Shown piece after piece: positions 20,726 through 32,514 of a stretch of DNA of 42,037 nucleotides. Under the pieces are notes generated by a model. That model was not told the origin of the DNA. It did no database searches and saw only the letters and a list, made by a program, of their open reading frames with translations. Source of the stretch: Gnetum montanum (Eukaryota; Streptophyta; Gnetopsida; Gnetales; Gnetaceae); contig MNCI01005617.1 of the NCBI GenBank assembly GCA_015680685.1, positions 37,214 through 79,250 on the forward strand. The letters run 5' to 3'. Position numbers and translations under genes: made by a program. Each line of letters opens with the position of its first letter. The stretch's first letter is position 1.

Positions 20726-23700
20726 TCAGCCATCACTACGCAACTGCCTCTTAGCGGCTTTGATGTTAACTGCTGCATAAGGGCGAGGAGGTTTGCAGTT
20801 CGACTCCTCTACGCTGTCATTCGGAAATGGCAGGTCAGCCCAGGCTAGACCGTCAGTATTGTCATTGTTCTGTTCAGGGGCTTGGAGAGAAGGCTGATCA
20901 TCAGCAGTTTCGATCTCTGAACCCCGCTCTTCTGCAATGTTACTAACGGTCCTGGGAGTGATCTCGTAGCCGCGTATGATAACCTCCCCTCCAGCGTAAG
21001 GCAGGTGTATCTCCTGATGGATAGGCGACAAGACCACCCTCAGCTGGGCTAACCACGACCTCCCTAAGATCAAGTTGAAGCCTGGCATCTCCTCGATGAC
21101 TAGAAATGTGGCTTCCATGGGGAATTGATTCCCCGCCACAAACTCAATTCGCACCGTCCCCTTGACTTGAACCCGTGCTCCATTGAAGGATTTCACGCAG
21201 GCTGTCGTCGTGGGAGTGATCTGGTCGACCAAACCCAACCTATCCACGATGGAATAGGGGACGACATTAGCAACCGTGCCATCATCCACATGCACCCTCC
21301 GGATCTGGTACTGGCCGACCCGAATGGTGATGAACATCGGCTCCGTTATCACTTGACCCTTTTCCGGATCATCTTTAACAGGCTCGTCCAGAAAGGTTAA
21401 TAAGGTGGGCTTGGGTTGTTCAGCTTCAGGAGGAAACTTGATAGCGTGTATTGCTTCCTCTTCTGCTGGCAGGTTGGCATCCACTGATATGGACGTCAAC
21501 ATGCGTACCAGAGCCTCGCGGTGTTCTTGAGAAGTCATCAAAAGATCGTACAAGCTCAGCATTGTATTCTTTTGCTTGAGATCTTATTTGACCTGCGTGA
21601 ACGCATTGAGGAGGTCCTTCTCTTGGCAGGGTGGTTTATCCCCCTTATCTTCCTCCATCCACCCCAAGAGATGGATCTCCCGAGGCGGACTGGTGTCAGA
21701 AGAGGGGTTGTTCTTCTTCCTACCAAGAGAGGGCTGCTGCATTTCTGTGCCCTTGTCATGCTTCTGGGGCATGGTCATGGGCACAGAGGCTAGGGGCTTA
21801 GGCTTCGGAAAGCCGAGCGTGGAGCTGTCTTCAGTGCTTTCCTCCTTCCGCTTAGGAGGCGATGCTTGATGGTGTTGGTTGGAGGTCTGCCCCTGCGTGA
21901 GAGGAGCAGCCTCTGGTCGGGGTGCCCTAATGATGAAGGGAGCTCTCGGTGTGGGCACAGACGAAGCTGCGGCTTGGGCAGTAGCGTGTGACCGAGGCCG
22001 TGCCTGAGAAGGCGCCCATATAATGAACAACGGCTGTGAGACCCCACCTGCTGCCGAAGAAGTAGTTTCCCCCCTTTGTGAGCTGGCAGGCACATGCAAA
22101 ACAAAAGGTTGCTTTGGTGGCCCTTTACGCTCATCGTCCGTACTCACCACAGTAATTGTATAAGGATCGTAAGTTGCGTTTAACGAATCCTTGTATACAT
22201 GTAATGTCTGGTTTTCGGGACGTGTTGGGTTACTGTTGTCTAACTTAAGATGACGTTCGTCGATCATGCATTGAATGTCGTCTTTCAACGTCCAACAGTA
22301 ATCCGTATCGTGACCACACATCTGATGGTAGTCACAGAAACGGTCCAGCCTGAAAGATCTCGAAACCGCTGGTTCGTTAGGCAAAGCTAAGGAAGGATCC
22401 TTCGACAGTTCACAGTGTCGTCTGTGACATTTCAGGGCTTCCTCGGACACTTTCTTAGGTTGAATGTGTCCTGTTGCTAGCAGTTGTTTCAGCAGTTCAG
22501 AGTGTTTCACTGGGAGAGCCGCGTATTTTAAACTGTCTTTACGCTCAAAATTTGGCTTTGGCCGGGGGGCCTGTTCAGGGGTAGCCGTGGCCTGCCTGGT
22601 GCCGGCACCAGCCGTGGCCTCAGGCGGTGCTGTTGCCGGGGATATCTTGTTCTTGTTCTTGGCATTCTCAGTCAATGCCGCTACAGTAGTGGTCGCTGCC
22701 TTACCTTTGTCCTTAGCCTTGTTCTGCGTGTTCTTGTAAGCGATGTATGCCGGGTCTTTACTGGCCTCCACAGCATCTTGGATGCTCCGGACCTGGGTGA
22801 AGGCCTGACGTATGTCTCCTGGGGAAAGATAATACAGCTTGGACTTGATAAAGTTGTTGACTGATCCCTTGAATATGGCCAACATATGGGAGTCCGCGAT
22901 CGGGTCACGGATCTCATTCAAGGTAGCGTTCCAACGCTGTATGATCTTTTGGACCGGCTCGAGGGGGTCTTGTTTCACCCCCATAAGCTGTTCCAACGTG
23001 ACTTCCAACTTCATGTTGTATCTGAAGCGGGTCAGAAATTGGATTAGTAGCTCTTCCAAGGTTGTAATGGAAGAGTGTGGGAGATCTCTGTACCAGTCTA
23101 AAGCCTTCCCTGTTAACGACATCGCAAAGACTCTGACCAGAGTATGCGGCCATTGTTGCAACAACAAGGATTCGGACCTGAAGGTGGCCAAGTGAGTGTT
23201 GGGATCCCCCTCCCCATTATACTTGGTAAAATGTGGGAGGGACATCCCTGGAGGCAATGACAACACAGGGAACGCTGGATTAATTGGATCGTCTTGATAG
23301 AAATCCATGATCTGAATGGTGTTAGATCCAGCGGTCTTGAGGCGTCGAACCTCTTCAGTAAGTGTCTTGATAAGCTAAAACGCTTGATCCAAACCTGTTA
23401 ACGACAGCGGTTGTGCAGCAGGTGGAGGAGGTTGGACCGAGTGGACAGCCCTTGGCCACTGGAATGCCGGAGGTGGTTGGGTAACAGTTGGTGGAGCAGG
23501 GATCCCTGCAGTCTGGGGGGCCTGCGAAGACCACCACCCACCGACCTGTGACGAGGGGTTAGCTGCAGCCTGCTGCAGGGCATAGTGATAAGTGTAACGA
23601 GGAAGCACCCGTGAGAATTGCGCCGTCGGTGCTGGCGGGGGTTGTGCATTGTAAACTGTCTGCATTTGCTATTGTGGCGGCACGGTCGTGGTATGCTGCT

Positions 23701-24482
23701 GAGTTGGCGGGGGGGGGGAACACTTCGGGACGAGTTGATGGTATGGCGTGAGTCTGCACGTGAGGGATGAAATGAGGGACGGTGGCCATCGGGCCGGCCG
23801 CCAGAATGTTCATTGTATGCTATGACGAAATCATCCCCGCGTTATACTGCAGTTGCATTTGCAACCCAGAAGGCTGCGCGTTTGCCTGTTGCGACCCAAA
23901 CGGCTGCGCGTTGGCCTGAGGGGGAATAGGGATGTGCATCTGCATGGTCACGGTCGAGTCCAGAGAAGCTGCCTCTCTGTTGAAAGGGAACAACGGATTT
24001 ACGTATGTCTGAGGCGACAAGGTATGGAACGAATGCTCCGACATGGCTGCGAATTTGTCCTCTGCCTCTGCTTCTTCCTCATGCTCGGGCTCTACCGCAG
24101 GTTGTGAGGCCTGGCCTCTAGCCATGATCAGCTGGGAGATCAGTTCGTTTTGGTGCTCGGTCAAGGGGATTATATCGTAAGCCGTTGGCTTGAAATCACC
24201 CCCTCGATGGAGCACCTCAAAGTTCCATTTTGCCTCATGTTTGGCTCGGCTGAGAGCCAACCTCGCCTGGATCTTGACGCAAATGAAGTTGTAGTTTTCA
24301 GGGGTTATAACCGTAAAGATAGGATCTTTCCTCTGAAGCCTTAATGAATGGCGCAAGGGTCCCTGAGGACCGGTTGCACCGGGGGCTGGCCCTGTGGTCA
24401 CCGTCGAGTTCACGGGCGCGACACCCGGATCGATAGTGGCCATGGCGGTTGTGGCTGTTGTGTTTGCATAGTAAGAATCCAT
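20726..24482 (-). pseudogene. gag-pro: gag-protease of the Tat element (inactivated)
   Basis: The ATG at 24482 opens 220 codons to a TAG at 23820-23822 in an N-terminal region rich in A, P, T and Q. The same frame then runs to 23559. The next frame (23665-21584) carries the retrotransposon Gag domain (FTKYNGEGDP, LTGKALDWYRDL, RFRYNMKLEV) and a zinc-knuckle-like CDYHQMCGHDTDYC. The frame change falls near a run of ten G at 23709-23718 (C on the coding strand), a likely slippage site. TAG (23375-23377) and TAA (21584-21586) interrupt it. In the same frame as this Gag block follows the aspartic protease (21562-20726) with active-site DDGT at its residues 93-96 and the second-lobe LILGRSW. Its terminating TGA (20726-20728) may itself be a former CGA, since the frame continues to a splice-donor-like site. 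All four stops fit C-to-T change. Confidence 0.9.
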
Positions 24483-24704
24483 GGATCAATGATGGAAAAT
24501 GACTGAAAATCGAATCTGACAGAAAGAAAAGTTGGCAAACAGCACAAAAAGGCTTTCTACCCTGCCGGATTTCAAAGAAATTATCTTTGCGACCGATCTA
24601 TACCACACGATTAACCTTAGACCTCCCTAGAGGTATTACGTCTACGGCCTAGGGTATAGATCGCTAACAGGGTTACCCGAACTATTCGGATCGGAGCCTG
24701 CAGG
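24483..24704 (-). other. 5' untranslated leader of the Tat element
   Basis: About 220 bases between the primer-binding site and the gag ATG. It contains a near-palindromic stretch at 24594-24664 (GATCTATACC... GGTATAGATC), which could form a long hairpin in the genomic RNA, a plausible packaging or dimerisation signal. Confidence 0.55.
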
Positions 24705-24721
24705 CCCTCCTTCTAGCACCA
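24705..24721 (-). other. Primer-binding site of the Tat element
   Basis: On the - strand the LTR end is followed by the six-base spacer GTTTTC and then TGGTGCTAGAAGGAGGG. The TGG start is the expected complement of a tRNA CCA end. I do not assign the tRNA species. Confidence 0.7.
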
Positions 24722-25544
24722 GAAAACTGTAACGACGGAAAACGTCGGCAGCTAGAAATACTGACCGAAATTCCGTGTACAGAGTTTTTACCACGGATCC
24801 ACGCGAGGGCTAAGTTGGAAAAAAACGAATCCGCGGTGCCCTGAATGGTCTTGTCGATCAGACAGGGACTTACGAGTCAGTAAAAAACGATGATGATTAT
24901 AGATTTTTACGTGCTGTGATTTGGTGCAAGAGATCGTAAAACGGGAGGAAAGCGACGTACGTGAATCGCTGCGAGGATAACGTCAAAACGCCAAAAAGAC
25001 GCTAATCGGGAGAAAAACGTGTAAATCGCAAAGATCAAAGATCTATGTTTCAATGCCGGATCGGATGTATGCTTGTGTGTATATTACGTTACAATGGGAG
25101 AAAACCCCCAACAACTGGATACAAAAATGAGCACAAAAACAACAAGAAAACTGTCTGGATAGAAGTCTGATCTACCTTGTAGGCCAAAGCTTAGGTGCAG
25201 GAATGGTCAAGCTCTGAAGTCTATCGATCTTTTGACCGATAGAACCTGCTAACTAGGCGAGACGACTCTACAATTCCCGTTCTGCTTCTTTGCTTCGAGT
25301 AGATCTACTGTTATGGCTCAGGTGTGCTTTGTTCTATTCCTGCTAAAGGATGGTGTTTGCAGCGATTACCAAGAGGTTGCTCTTGTCTCTCTGTTCAGGG
25401 CGATAAGTGTTCCCTTGCTCAGAAAATGCTCTTGTCCTCTTGATTTGCTGCCAACGAAAAGCGATAAGTGCTCTGGTGCTCTGTTAACTTGTCAACTTGC
25501 CTTTTTTTAATCTCCAACCTCTCTTGTATATGTATCAGGTGGAG

Positions 25545-25552
25545 TATTTATA
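25545..25552 (-). promoter_or_regulatory. TATA box of the element's 5' LTR
   Basis: TATAAATA on the - strand, preceded by GTGGCC. It would drive the genomic RNA with R-U5 of about 800 bases. Confidence 0.7.
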
Positions 25553-26021
25553 GGCCACGACACGCGCAACCCTGATGATGTGGGCCCGAATTTCCCGGGT
25601 CCTGTTGATGTGATCTTTTAAGTCGGACTACGACTACGCACAACACGCTCATTTTTGTGTCATGCGTGTGAAGAGCAGGTCCATGCTAAGCATGTCTCGG
25701 CTGCGTTTGCGCTCATTTGCGTTGTGTTGCATGTATGAGCGCAATCTTGGTGTAACAACAACGTGCTCAATCTTGTTTTATGCTCATCACGCAACTATGC
25801 ATGACGCAGCGTAAATGTGACATACACTCTCCACGCAGCTACGCGTGGTGAAGTGTAATCAAAGTGTAACTTACGCTCATCATGCAGCTGTGTGTGACGA
25901 AGCGTAATGAGCGCGCACTTGCATTCTGACCTGCGCACGAGCACGCATTGCTGCGTAACGCGCGTAAAGATCAGTTGTTTAAGCGCTACGAAAACAAGTA
26001 CCAACCCGTCGTGTTTCTCTA

Positions 26022-26442
26022 GATTTTGCCTTTAACTGTCCTGGAGCTTATCACGCTCACCACGCTGCCGTGCATGATGGAGCGTAAACTTGTCCTTGGA
26101 CAAATTTGAGGCGTGTTCAACTGTCTTGGAGCTTATCACGCTCATCACGCTGCCGTGCATGATGGAGCGTAAACTTGTCCTTGAACAAATTTTCCTTTAA
26201 CTATCTTGGAGCTTATCACGCTCATCACGTTGCCGTGCATGATGGAGCGTAAACTTGTCCTTGGACAAATTTGCCTTTAACTGTCTTGGAGCTTATTACG
26301 CCCATCACGCGGCCGTGCGTGATGGAGCGTGAACTTGTCCTTGGACAAATTTGCCTTTAACTGTCTTGGAGCTTATTACGCCCATCATGTGGCCATGCAT
26401 GATGGAGCGTAAACTTGTCCTTAGACAAATTTGAGGCGCGTT
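26022..26442 (-). repeat. U3 tandem dyad repeats in the 5' LTR
   Basis: Five units of about 80 bp equivalent to those at 10139-10560, again marked by GGAGCTTAT and a palindrome such as ATCACGCTGCCGTGCATGAT. Confidence 0.85.
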
Positions 26443-26499
26443 CTCGCTCAAATTACGAATCTTCGCCTGAGGCCGACCCATAATTTTCACGGTGTTTCA

Positions 26500-27260
26500 G
26501 TAGGTTTTTTGGATGTGAAACCTAATATAGTTTGATTCAAAATAGTTTGTTTCTTGGGCATGCAACCCTTTCTCATTATAAATATTAGGGAAGGTTGATA
26601 GGTCATGAAAAATAAGTTAATTAGACTCAAAATAGTAAGTTTCATGCAACCTAATATAATTTGATGCAAAAAGTTGGTTACTCAGGTGTGTAACTACTTC
26701 TCATTATACATAATAGCAAAGGTTGCAAGGTCATGGAAATTGATATGATTGGAATCAAAATAGTAGGTTGCTGAGGTATGCAACCCAATAGAATTTGACT
26801 CAAAATAGTTAATTTCTAGGAAGTGAAGACCCTTATAGTTATACACAAAAATAGTAAGTTTCTTGGGCATGGAACCTCTTAAAATTGGATTCAACACAGG
26901 AAGTTTCTTGGGCATGATAACCCTCATCATTATACATAAAAATGTTGGTTTTCATATCATAGATTCTTTTATAATTATACTCAAAATATATATTTTTGGG
27001 AAGCCAATCCTCCTATAAGTATACTAGAAACTCTTGAATGTACGGTCTCAAAACCTCTTATAATTAAGAAAGAAAAATTGCTTTCTTATTAGTTCAACCT
27101 CTCATAATTGATATATAATAACATGTTAATATGTAGTGCACCCATCCATTATTTGTATGAAATAGAGGATCCTTAATTTAGTTACATAATCTCAATGCTT
27201 GTACAAAAGGCATAGGTTGCTTGGATGTGAACCCTCTTATACTACTATTAAAAACATGTG
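26500..27260. repeat. Irregular repeat array, segment 3
   Basis: Begins with the right copy of the GTAGG duplication (26500-26504) and continues the pattern of segments 1 and 2: GTAGGTTGCTGAGGTATGCA, AATTTGACTCAAAATAGTT and ATTATACATAA words. It becomes too diverged to follow beyond about 27260. Confidence 0.7.
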
Positions 27261-28014
27261 ATTGATTGGATGTGATACATCTTAGTTCTATACCAAAAAA
27301 TTTCATTGATATTATGTTTTCTCTTAGATTTAAGATAAAAAATAGCTTTATCTATCACTAACTGTACTAGGAAATGTCTCAAGTAAGGCATAGTAGTTTA
27401 ATATATCTCCAACATAAGAGGTTTTTTAAAAGTGCATCCACTATGGATAGTACCAATAAGTCTAAGTTTCTAAGTTCCAATAATTATACTAAACACATCA
27501 TATGGATAATTAGTTAATTCTAGAATAACTTGTAAGAAATACATGGTTCTCATTAAAGATACAACCTATCTATATTTGTCTATATGGATGGATTTGTGTG
27601 GGCAAGAGAGATACTATAAGTGTCTTGGAAATGGGTTGCTTGTGTAAGCAGCCTCTCTTAATTATACCAAATAATTGTGATTCCTAGATTAATAAACATA
27701 TATGGATTTTTATAATATACATGTGGTTCCTTTTTCTAACACTTATTAATATTATTATAAGATATAGAAGGTTCTATTATGAATAGAATATGTGATAAAT
27801 CATTTGTTTTCATTTGTTCAATATTGACAAATGTTTAACAAAAATGTTAGATAATTGTAGTTTGAATTATATCATTTGTAGATAATATAATGTACTCCTA
27901 AATTATTATAAATTATTAGGTAGTTTTTAATCCTTTTGATTTGTGACCTATACATTAATGTTTTTATCTTGATATATATTCATATACTATATACATGGAT
28001 TAGCTATAAAATTA
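27261..28014. other. AT-rich stretch without a recognisable gene
   Basis: No coding similarity, no terminal repeats and no strong secondary pattern seen. Probably decayed repeat DNA or the 5' flank of the broken gene that follows. Confidence 0.4.
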
Positions 28015-30979
28015 TATGAAGAAGAGGCATGAAGACTTATTTGGAAGAAAGGTAATGCTAAAGCATGAATGTTTAAAGGAAGGATTCATTGCATTAGGGA
28101 CAATTTACCAAACTTAGATAAATGATACTATGGTAGATTCAAGAACAAAAAATAGAATTGAAATTCTATGACACATATGAAGTGACTAATTCTTCTATTA
28201 TATCTGATAATGAAATTAGTGTCTATATTAAATATATTGATGTGTAATGTAAGGACTATTATCTATACTTCAAAGAGATCATATCAATGATATTATCGAG
28301 GGAGGATCATGTATATGACATCTTCAATGGTCAATTCATTCCTGACTAAAGATTAGTAGTTTCAAACCTACTGAGCTAAATATATGAAGGAGATTAAGTT
28401 TGTTGAACCTATAAATAGAAAAATAATGCATTTGATCTACAATGCATTCATAGATAAGAAACCTTATAAGAGTATATGGAAGGAAAATAATATCAATATA
28501 AAAGAATAAGAAGAAATATCAAGATATAGATCCACCTACCATCCAGATGATTTACTCTTCATAATGCATGATATATGCTTTAAGAGAAACTATATGCAGA
28601 AACTTCCTATGGATGAAATTAGGAGGACTTGTGAAATAATATCTACGATGAGTACTAATGAGAACAGGTCATACATTATGAACGCTTTTTAATTAAATCA
28701 TTTTATCAGGAATGAAATTCGTATAGTCAAGATAATAAATATTTTAAAATGGAGATTTTTATGAAGGCTTGGCATACAATTTATGTTATTCCAAGTAATA
28801 CATTCTATAATCAATTTTCTAATTTCAAGGAAAAGCATGTCATGTTTGATCATGGAAACCCTAAAAGGGTAAAGCCTAGACCAAGAAAGATTGTAGCAAT
28901 CATGATTCTTGAGAAAGTGGTTGATGAAATGGTTGAAAATTAACCTTCAAAATGTAGACAAGTTATGAATGATGCAACATCTAAATCAATTAAAATGTTG
29001 CCTATGAATATGAATCAATGCATATTACTAAAGAATTACATAAATTATGAATTAGATGACCTAAGATTACCACCAATTAACAAAAGTCAATTATCAAACA
29101 TCCTCAACAAATACTACCCAAATGTAACTTTTAGTAGAAAGCATGACTTATCTATTTGTAAAACTTGTCATAAGTTGGCTAAGAGAAAGAAATGCACTAA
29201 GGATCCTTTAGAGAGGGATAGAATTTAAAGGGAGCTTCAAAATCATGATGATTATGTAACTATATGTAGGAACACACTATATTCTTCAATATCTAGTCAT
29301 AAGGAAACCAAATAATTACTTAATTATAATTCATGATAGAATGGATACGTCAAAAAATTCATTACCAAAGTTTCCAATCTTTCCTAGGGTTGTTCTCAAG
29401 AAAGAAAAATTTCAAATATCATGTACAATAATTCTAGTAAAAGGACAAGGATATGAAGGTTTTGACCACTTTAGTTAATTTTATACACATATGGAATCAC
29501 AATTTACCATAACATCTTTGCCAAAATGCTTGAGATATTTGTAGGATCCTTTTGCCACATATGGTGATATTATAAAGAAATAATATAATTCTAGAAGATT
29601 CTCCCTTATAGTAACACTACTCAACCATTTAGAATTTTTACAAGGAGAAAAAAATACTTAGATTATTCCTATGAAATTAATCCAAAGTCTAATTTTAAGT
29701 CATTACCTAATACAATTTTCCTAAAATGGATAAGTGCAAAGGATATAACAAGAATACATATCTTTTATTTCATTTATCATTGCTTATAGCAAAAAGAATT
29801 TTCAAGGTTATATAGTTAAGTTTCCTTATAGTAGGGCATATGCATGAGGATATTGATGGAAGCTTCAAAATACTTTTAATGGCTATGGAAAAAGAAAGAT
29901 ATAGTTTCTCTATTAGAGCTTATAAATATGTATTGTATTATAAATAAAGACTATTGAAGAAACTACATTCCATATTACATTGATATGGTCTATTACTTCC
30001 AAGATTCCTTAAAGGGTACATATTTAGCTAGGTGTGGAATCCTGGTGGAATGCAACATATTCATTATATCATATTCTACCTAGAGAAGGAAACTCTTATA
30101 TTGATATGGAAAAGAAATATCAAAGGAAAAAAGTTGGTCTAAATCATTTGAGCTATGAGAAAATGTTAATAAATATTCATGTCTTTCTATAGATGAACCA
30201 TAGATCCTAGACATTACATTTAATGAGATAGGGTACATAACAATGAATATGGATTACATTAGATCCCACATTAAGGTGTGGGAAGAGATGATGGAAGCTT
30301 CTCAAGAAAATGATAAGCAAGAGTTGATTGAAAAACTAAATTACTAAAGAAATATTTTAAATAATTTAGAATATTTTTAGGACATAGTATTATGTAGGAA
30401 TGCTATTATAAAGCATTTCTAGCCAAGAACTATTCAGCTAGATATTATGAGTCTATGATTAGACATTGAAGGAACTCAAGGGGAGAAACAAAAAGTTGTG
30501 TATGTTGGGTTAAGGAATAAGAAACCAAAGAGGTCATTCAATCCAGTTTATGATATAACAAATGGAATGATGCTTTTGGTTAGACCAAGGGATGGAAATG
30601 AAAAAGACATTATATGAATGGGTAAGGCAAGAAACATTAAATCAAGGGATGACATTATAACAGACATTACAATGGATAGGTTGGCATCATAATCAAGAGT
30701 AAATGATAAATGGATGTAATGTGAATGGATATATAATTTAAGGGATAATCAGGTTAACATAGTGGAATCTAGTTCATTTTTTTATGCATGGATAAGTAAA
30801 ATAGAAGATGAAAGAAAGGTAAGACTAAATAGTAAACCAAAATTAGCAATTGAAGACATTCTAAGGCAATCAAAGAAAGAAAATTCCAATGTACAGGATA
30901 TGAATAGAAATAGATGTGAACAAAATGATATGAAAATACAACAAAAATCCTTGTACTTTCTTTATTTTCTATTGAAATG
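28015..30979 (+). pseudogene. Broken DUF7869-type gene (uncharacterised family, DDE-like motifs)
   Basis: Colinear coding relics in all three + frames. Readable blocks: about 28530-28690 (YHPDDLLFIMHDICFKRNYM); 28749-28943 (KAWHTIYVIPSNTFYNQFSN, HGNPKRVKPRPRK); 28965-29228, a Cys-pair segment HDLSICKTCHKLAKRKKC then DPLERDRI; 29320-29460 (HDRMDTSKNSLPKFP); 29723-29900 (KMDK...NKNTYLLF, then GHMHEDIDGSF at 29834-29866); and about 30500-30620 (NPVYDITNGMMLLVRPRDG). The order Cys pair, D-M-D-x-S-K, (Q)MD(N)-NKN, GH(T)HEDID matches what I recall of DUF7869 proteins, usually 700-1000 residues. The three acidic points could be a DDE-type nuclease core, but that is inference. Multiple stops and frame shifts make it a pseudogene. 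No terminal repeats were found. Confidence 0.68.
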
Positions 30980-32514
30980 AATATTTTTTTACAAACGATC
31001 AGACTAAATATATTAAATTTTATACTAATATGTACTTTAGAATATATGACTACTTACTTATGGTTAACAAGATATGACTTACATTTTATTATGAATGAAA
31101 ATCATAGAATGGTATAAATTTATGATTATCAATTCAAAAAATGTAGTAATTTGACCATATATTATGATAGTTGTACAGATTATTAATCATGGTGAAAGAT
31201 TTAATAATTTCAAAAAATCAAAAATAATTATACATTCCAAATATAATGAAAATCCTCCAACATGTTTTTCTCATTTTTACATGCGTTGCATCTATTACCA
31301 ATATGTAAGTTCTTAGCTGATTAAATTTCTTACGAGACCATCTAAGGTACCCTAGATATGTTCTTAGGCCTACTTAGGTTTGCAATAAAAATTATCCTTT
31401 TTTTAGAGATCTTTAGTTCTCTAGCATCTGAATTTTTTCATCACTATAGTTGTTTGGTGTTAGAAGAAGGATCCTTAGCTTTTTCCTACATAGTTACTTT
31501 ATTGATGAACATTTAGCATAAATTTTATGTCCTTTGTATTTTCTATTTTAACTTTTATTTTACACCTATTCTATGTTTATGTTGCTCTATCCATAATTGA
31601 TGACATATAGTGTAAATTTAATTATGCTCTCCTACTCCCTTATCGAGGATCCTTAGTCCACACTATTACCCCTTCTATTGAAAGTTCAATGTTTTACTAT
31701 TTCTATAGCTTCAAAATATTAGACTACAAAAAATAAATTATCTAAATCATAGTACATTAACTATTCTCTAATAATTACTCTATCATAATTACATTACAAG
31801 TACATACCATATGTGGCCTTTCTTATTTACCTTATACGCTATAACATGATTATGTCACAAACTTTGGCTATTGATTAGCTTATAAATTATTCCTTTTCTA
31901 GTTTTTCATGCACTACATTAACATGGTAAGTGAAAAAATCTTTACTTTCATTTATGACTTCTAAAACCTTACCATTTTGGAATGTCACAACCCCGTTAGG
32001 GGTTTGGACAAGGATCCTTCCTTTACAAACATCATTGAAGACTTTTACAATTTCATTTATGATGAAATACACGTAGGCATATGTATCATAACCAAAGAGA
32101 TATATTCTAAATTCTAATATAAGATAATCCATAGATATGAAAATTACTATATTTGTTCTCCATATGATAAAATTAAACTTCTAGAATTTTATGTTAACAT
32201 GTTGGCCCAACTGGTTGATGCCAAAAAGTAAGTCATAGCTTATGAAGACCAAGTTTAGGAATATAGTTAAAATGATTTAACCAATTCAAGTAGTTTTTTC
32301 AAATTTTATCCATAGATAGAAGAGCCTCTAGAAGACATATCCTCTAATTCTTTAATGATTAACATATTCCAAACTATCTTGTTCATTCATCAAGTTCCTT
32401 CAGTCTCACCTGTTACACAAGAAGTTTAATAGATATGACATGTGAATACTATTTTGACTCTTGTACTTCCTATTTATCATGTGAAAACTATGTCCTAGCC
32501 CCATCCATCCTACC
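30980..32514. other. AT-rich stretch with one unassigned open frame
   Basis: Contains a - strand frame of 81 codons at 32132-31887 (segment GRILVQTPNGVVTFQNGK, then FFTYHVNVVHEKLEKE) that reads like real protein but which I do not recognise. On the + strand about 32190-32420 has weak coding-like text with stops. Nothing else can be supported. Confidence 0.4.
31887..32132 (-). CDS. Unassigned fragment, possible relic of a second gene
   Basis: 81 codons. The composition and the stretch GRILVQTPNGVVTFQNGK look protein-like, and no family is recognised. It lies about 0.9 kb downstream of the DUF7869-type relic, on the opposite strand, and just left of an old LTR. It could be a fragment of a transposon accessory protein or chance. 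No evidence of a promoter or full-length gene. Confidence 0.25.
   Translation of the reverse strand: MDYLILEFRIYLFGYDTYAYVYFIINEIVKVFNDVCKGRILVQTPNGVVTFQNGKVLEVINESKDFFTYHVNVVHEKLEKE

Larger units (their letters stand above)
8846..26499 (-). mobile_element. Complete but decayed Tat-clade Ty3/gypsy retrotransposon carrying an antisense gene
   Basis: The element is 17,654 bp. In transcription order (right to left) it has 5' LTR 24728-26499, PBS about 24705-24721, gag-protease 24482-20726, a 5-kb insert with an antisense gene (15981-20123, + strand), RT-RNaseH-second RNaseH-integrase 15556-12136, a tandem-repeat tail 12110-11675, PPT 10631-10618 and 3' LTR 10617-8846. GTAGG flanks both sides. 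The duplicated RNase H is the hallmark of the Tat clade (Tat/Ogre/Retand). Both LTRs are 1772 bp and similar by eye, differing mainly by C/T and G/A transitions. Several stops and two frame shifts make gag and pol non-functional in this copy. It is very large for a Ty3/gypsy element, chiefly because of the passenger gene, the long 3' tail and the long LTRs. Confidence 0.95.
24728..26499 (-). repeat. 5' LTR of the complete Tat element
   Basis: 1772 bp, TGTAACGACGG to GGTGTTTCA in + strand reading. It aligns end to end with 8846-10617 and contains a left-facing TATA box at 25545-25552. This is the active promoter LTR by position. Confidence 0.95.

Noticed and set aside
21125-23195. Plus-strand open frames opposite gag and protease
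   Set aside because: Shadows of the real - strand gag-protease reading; no promoter, splice pattern or domain on the + strand there.
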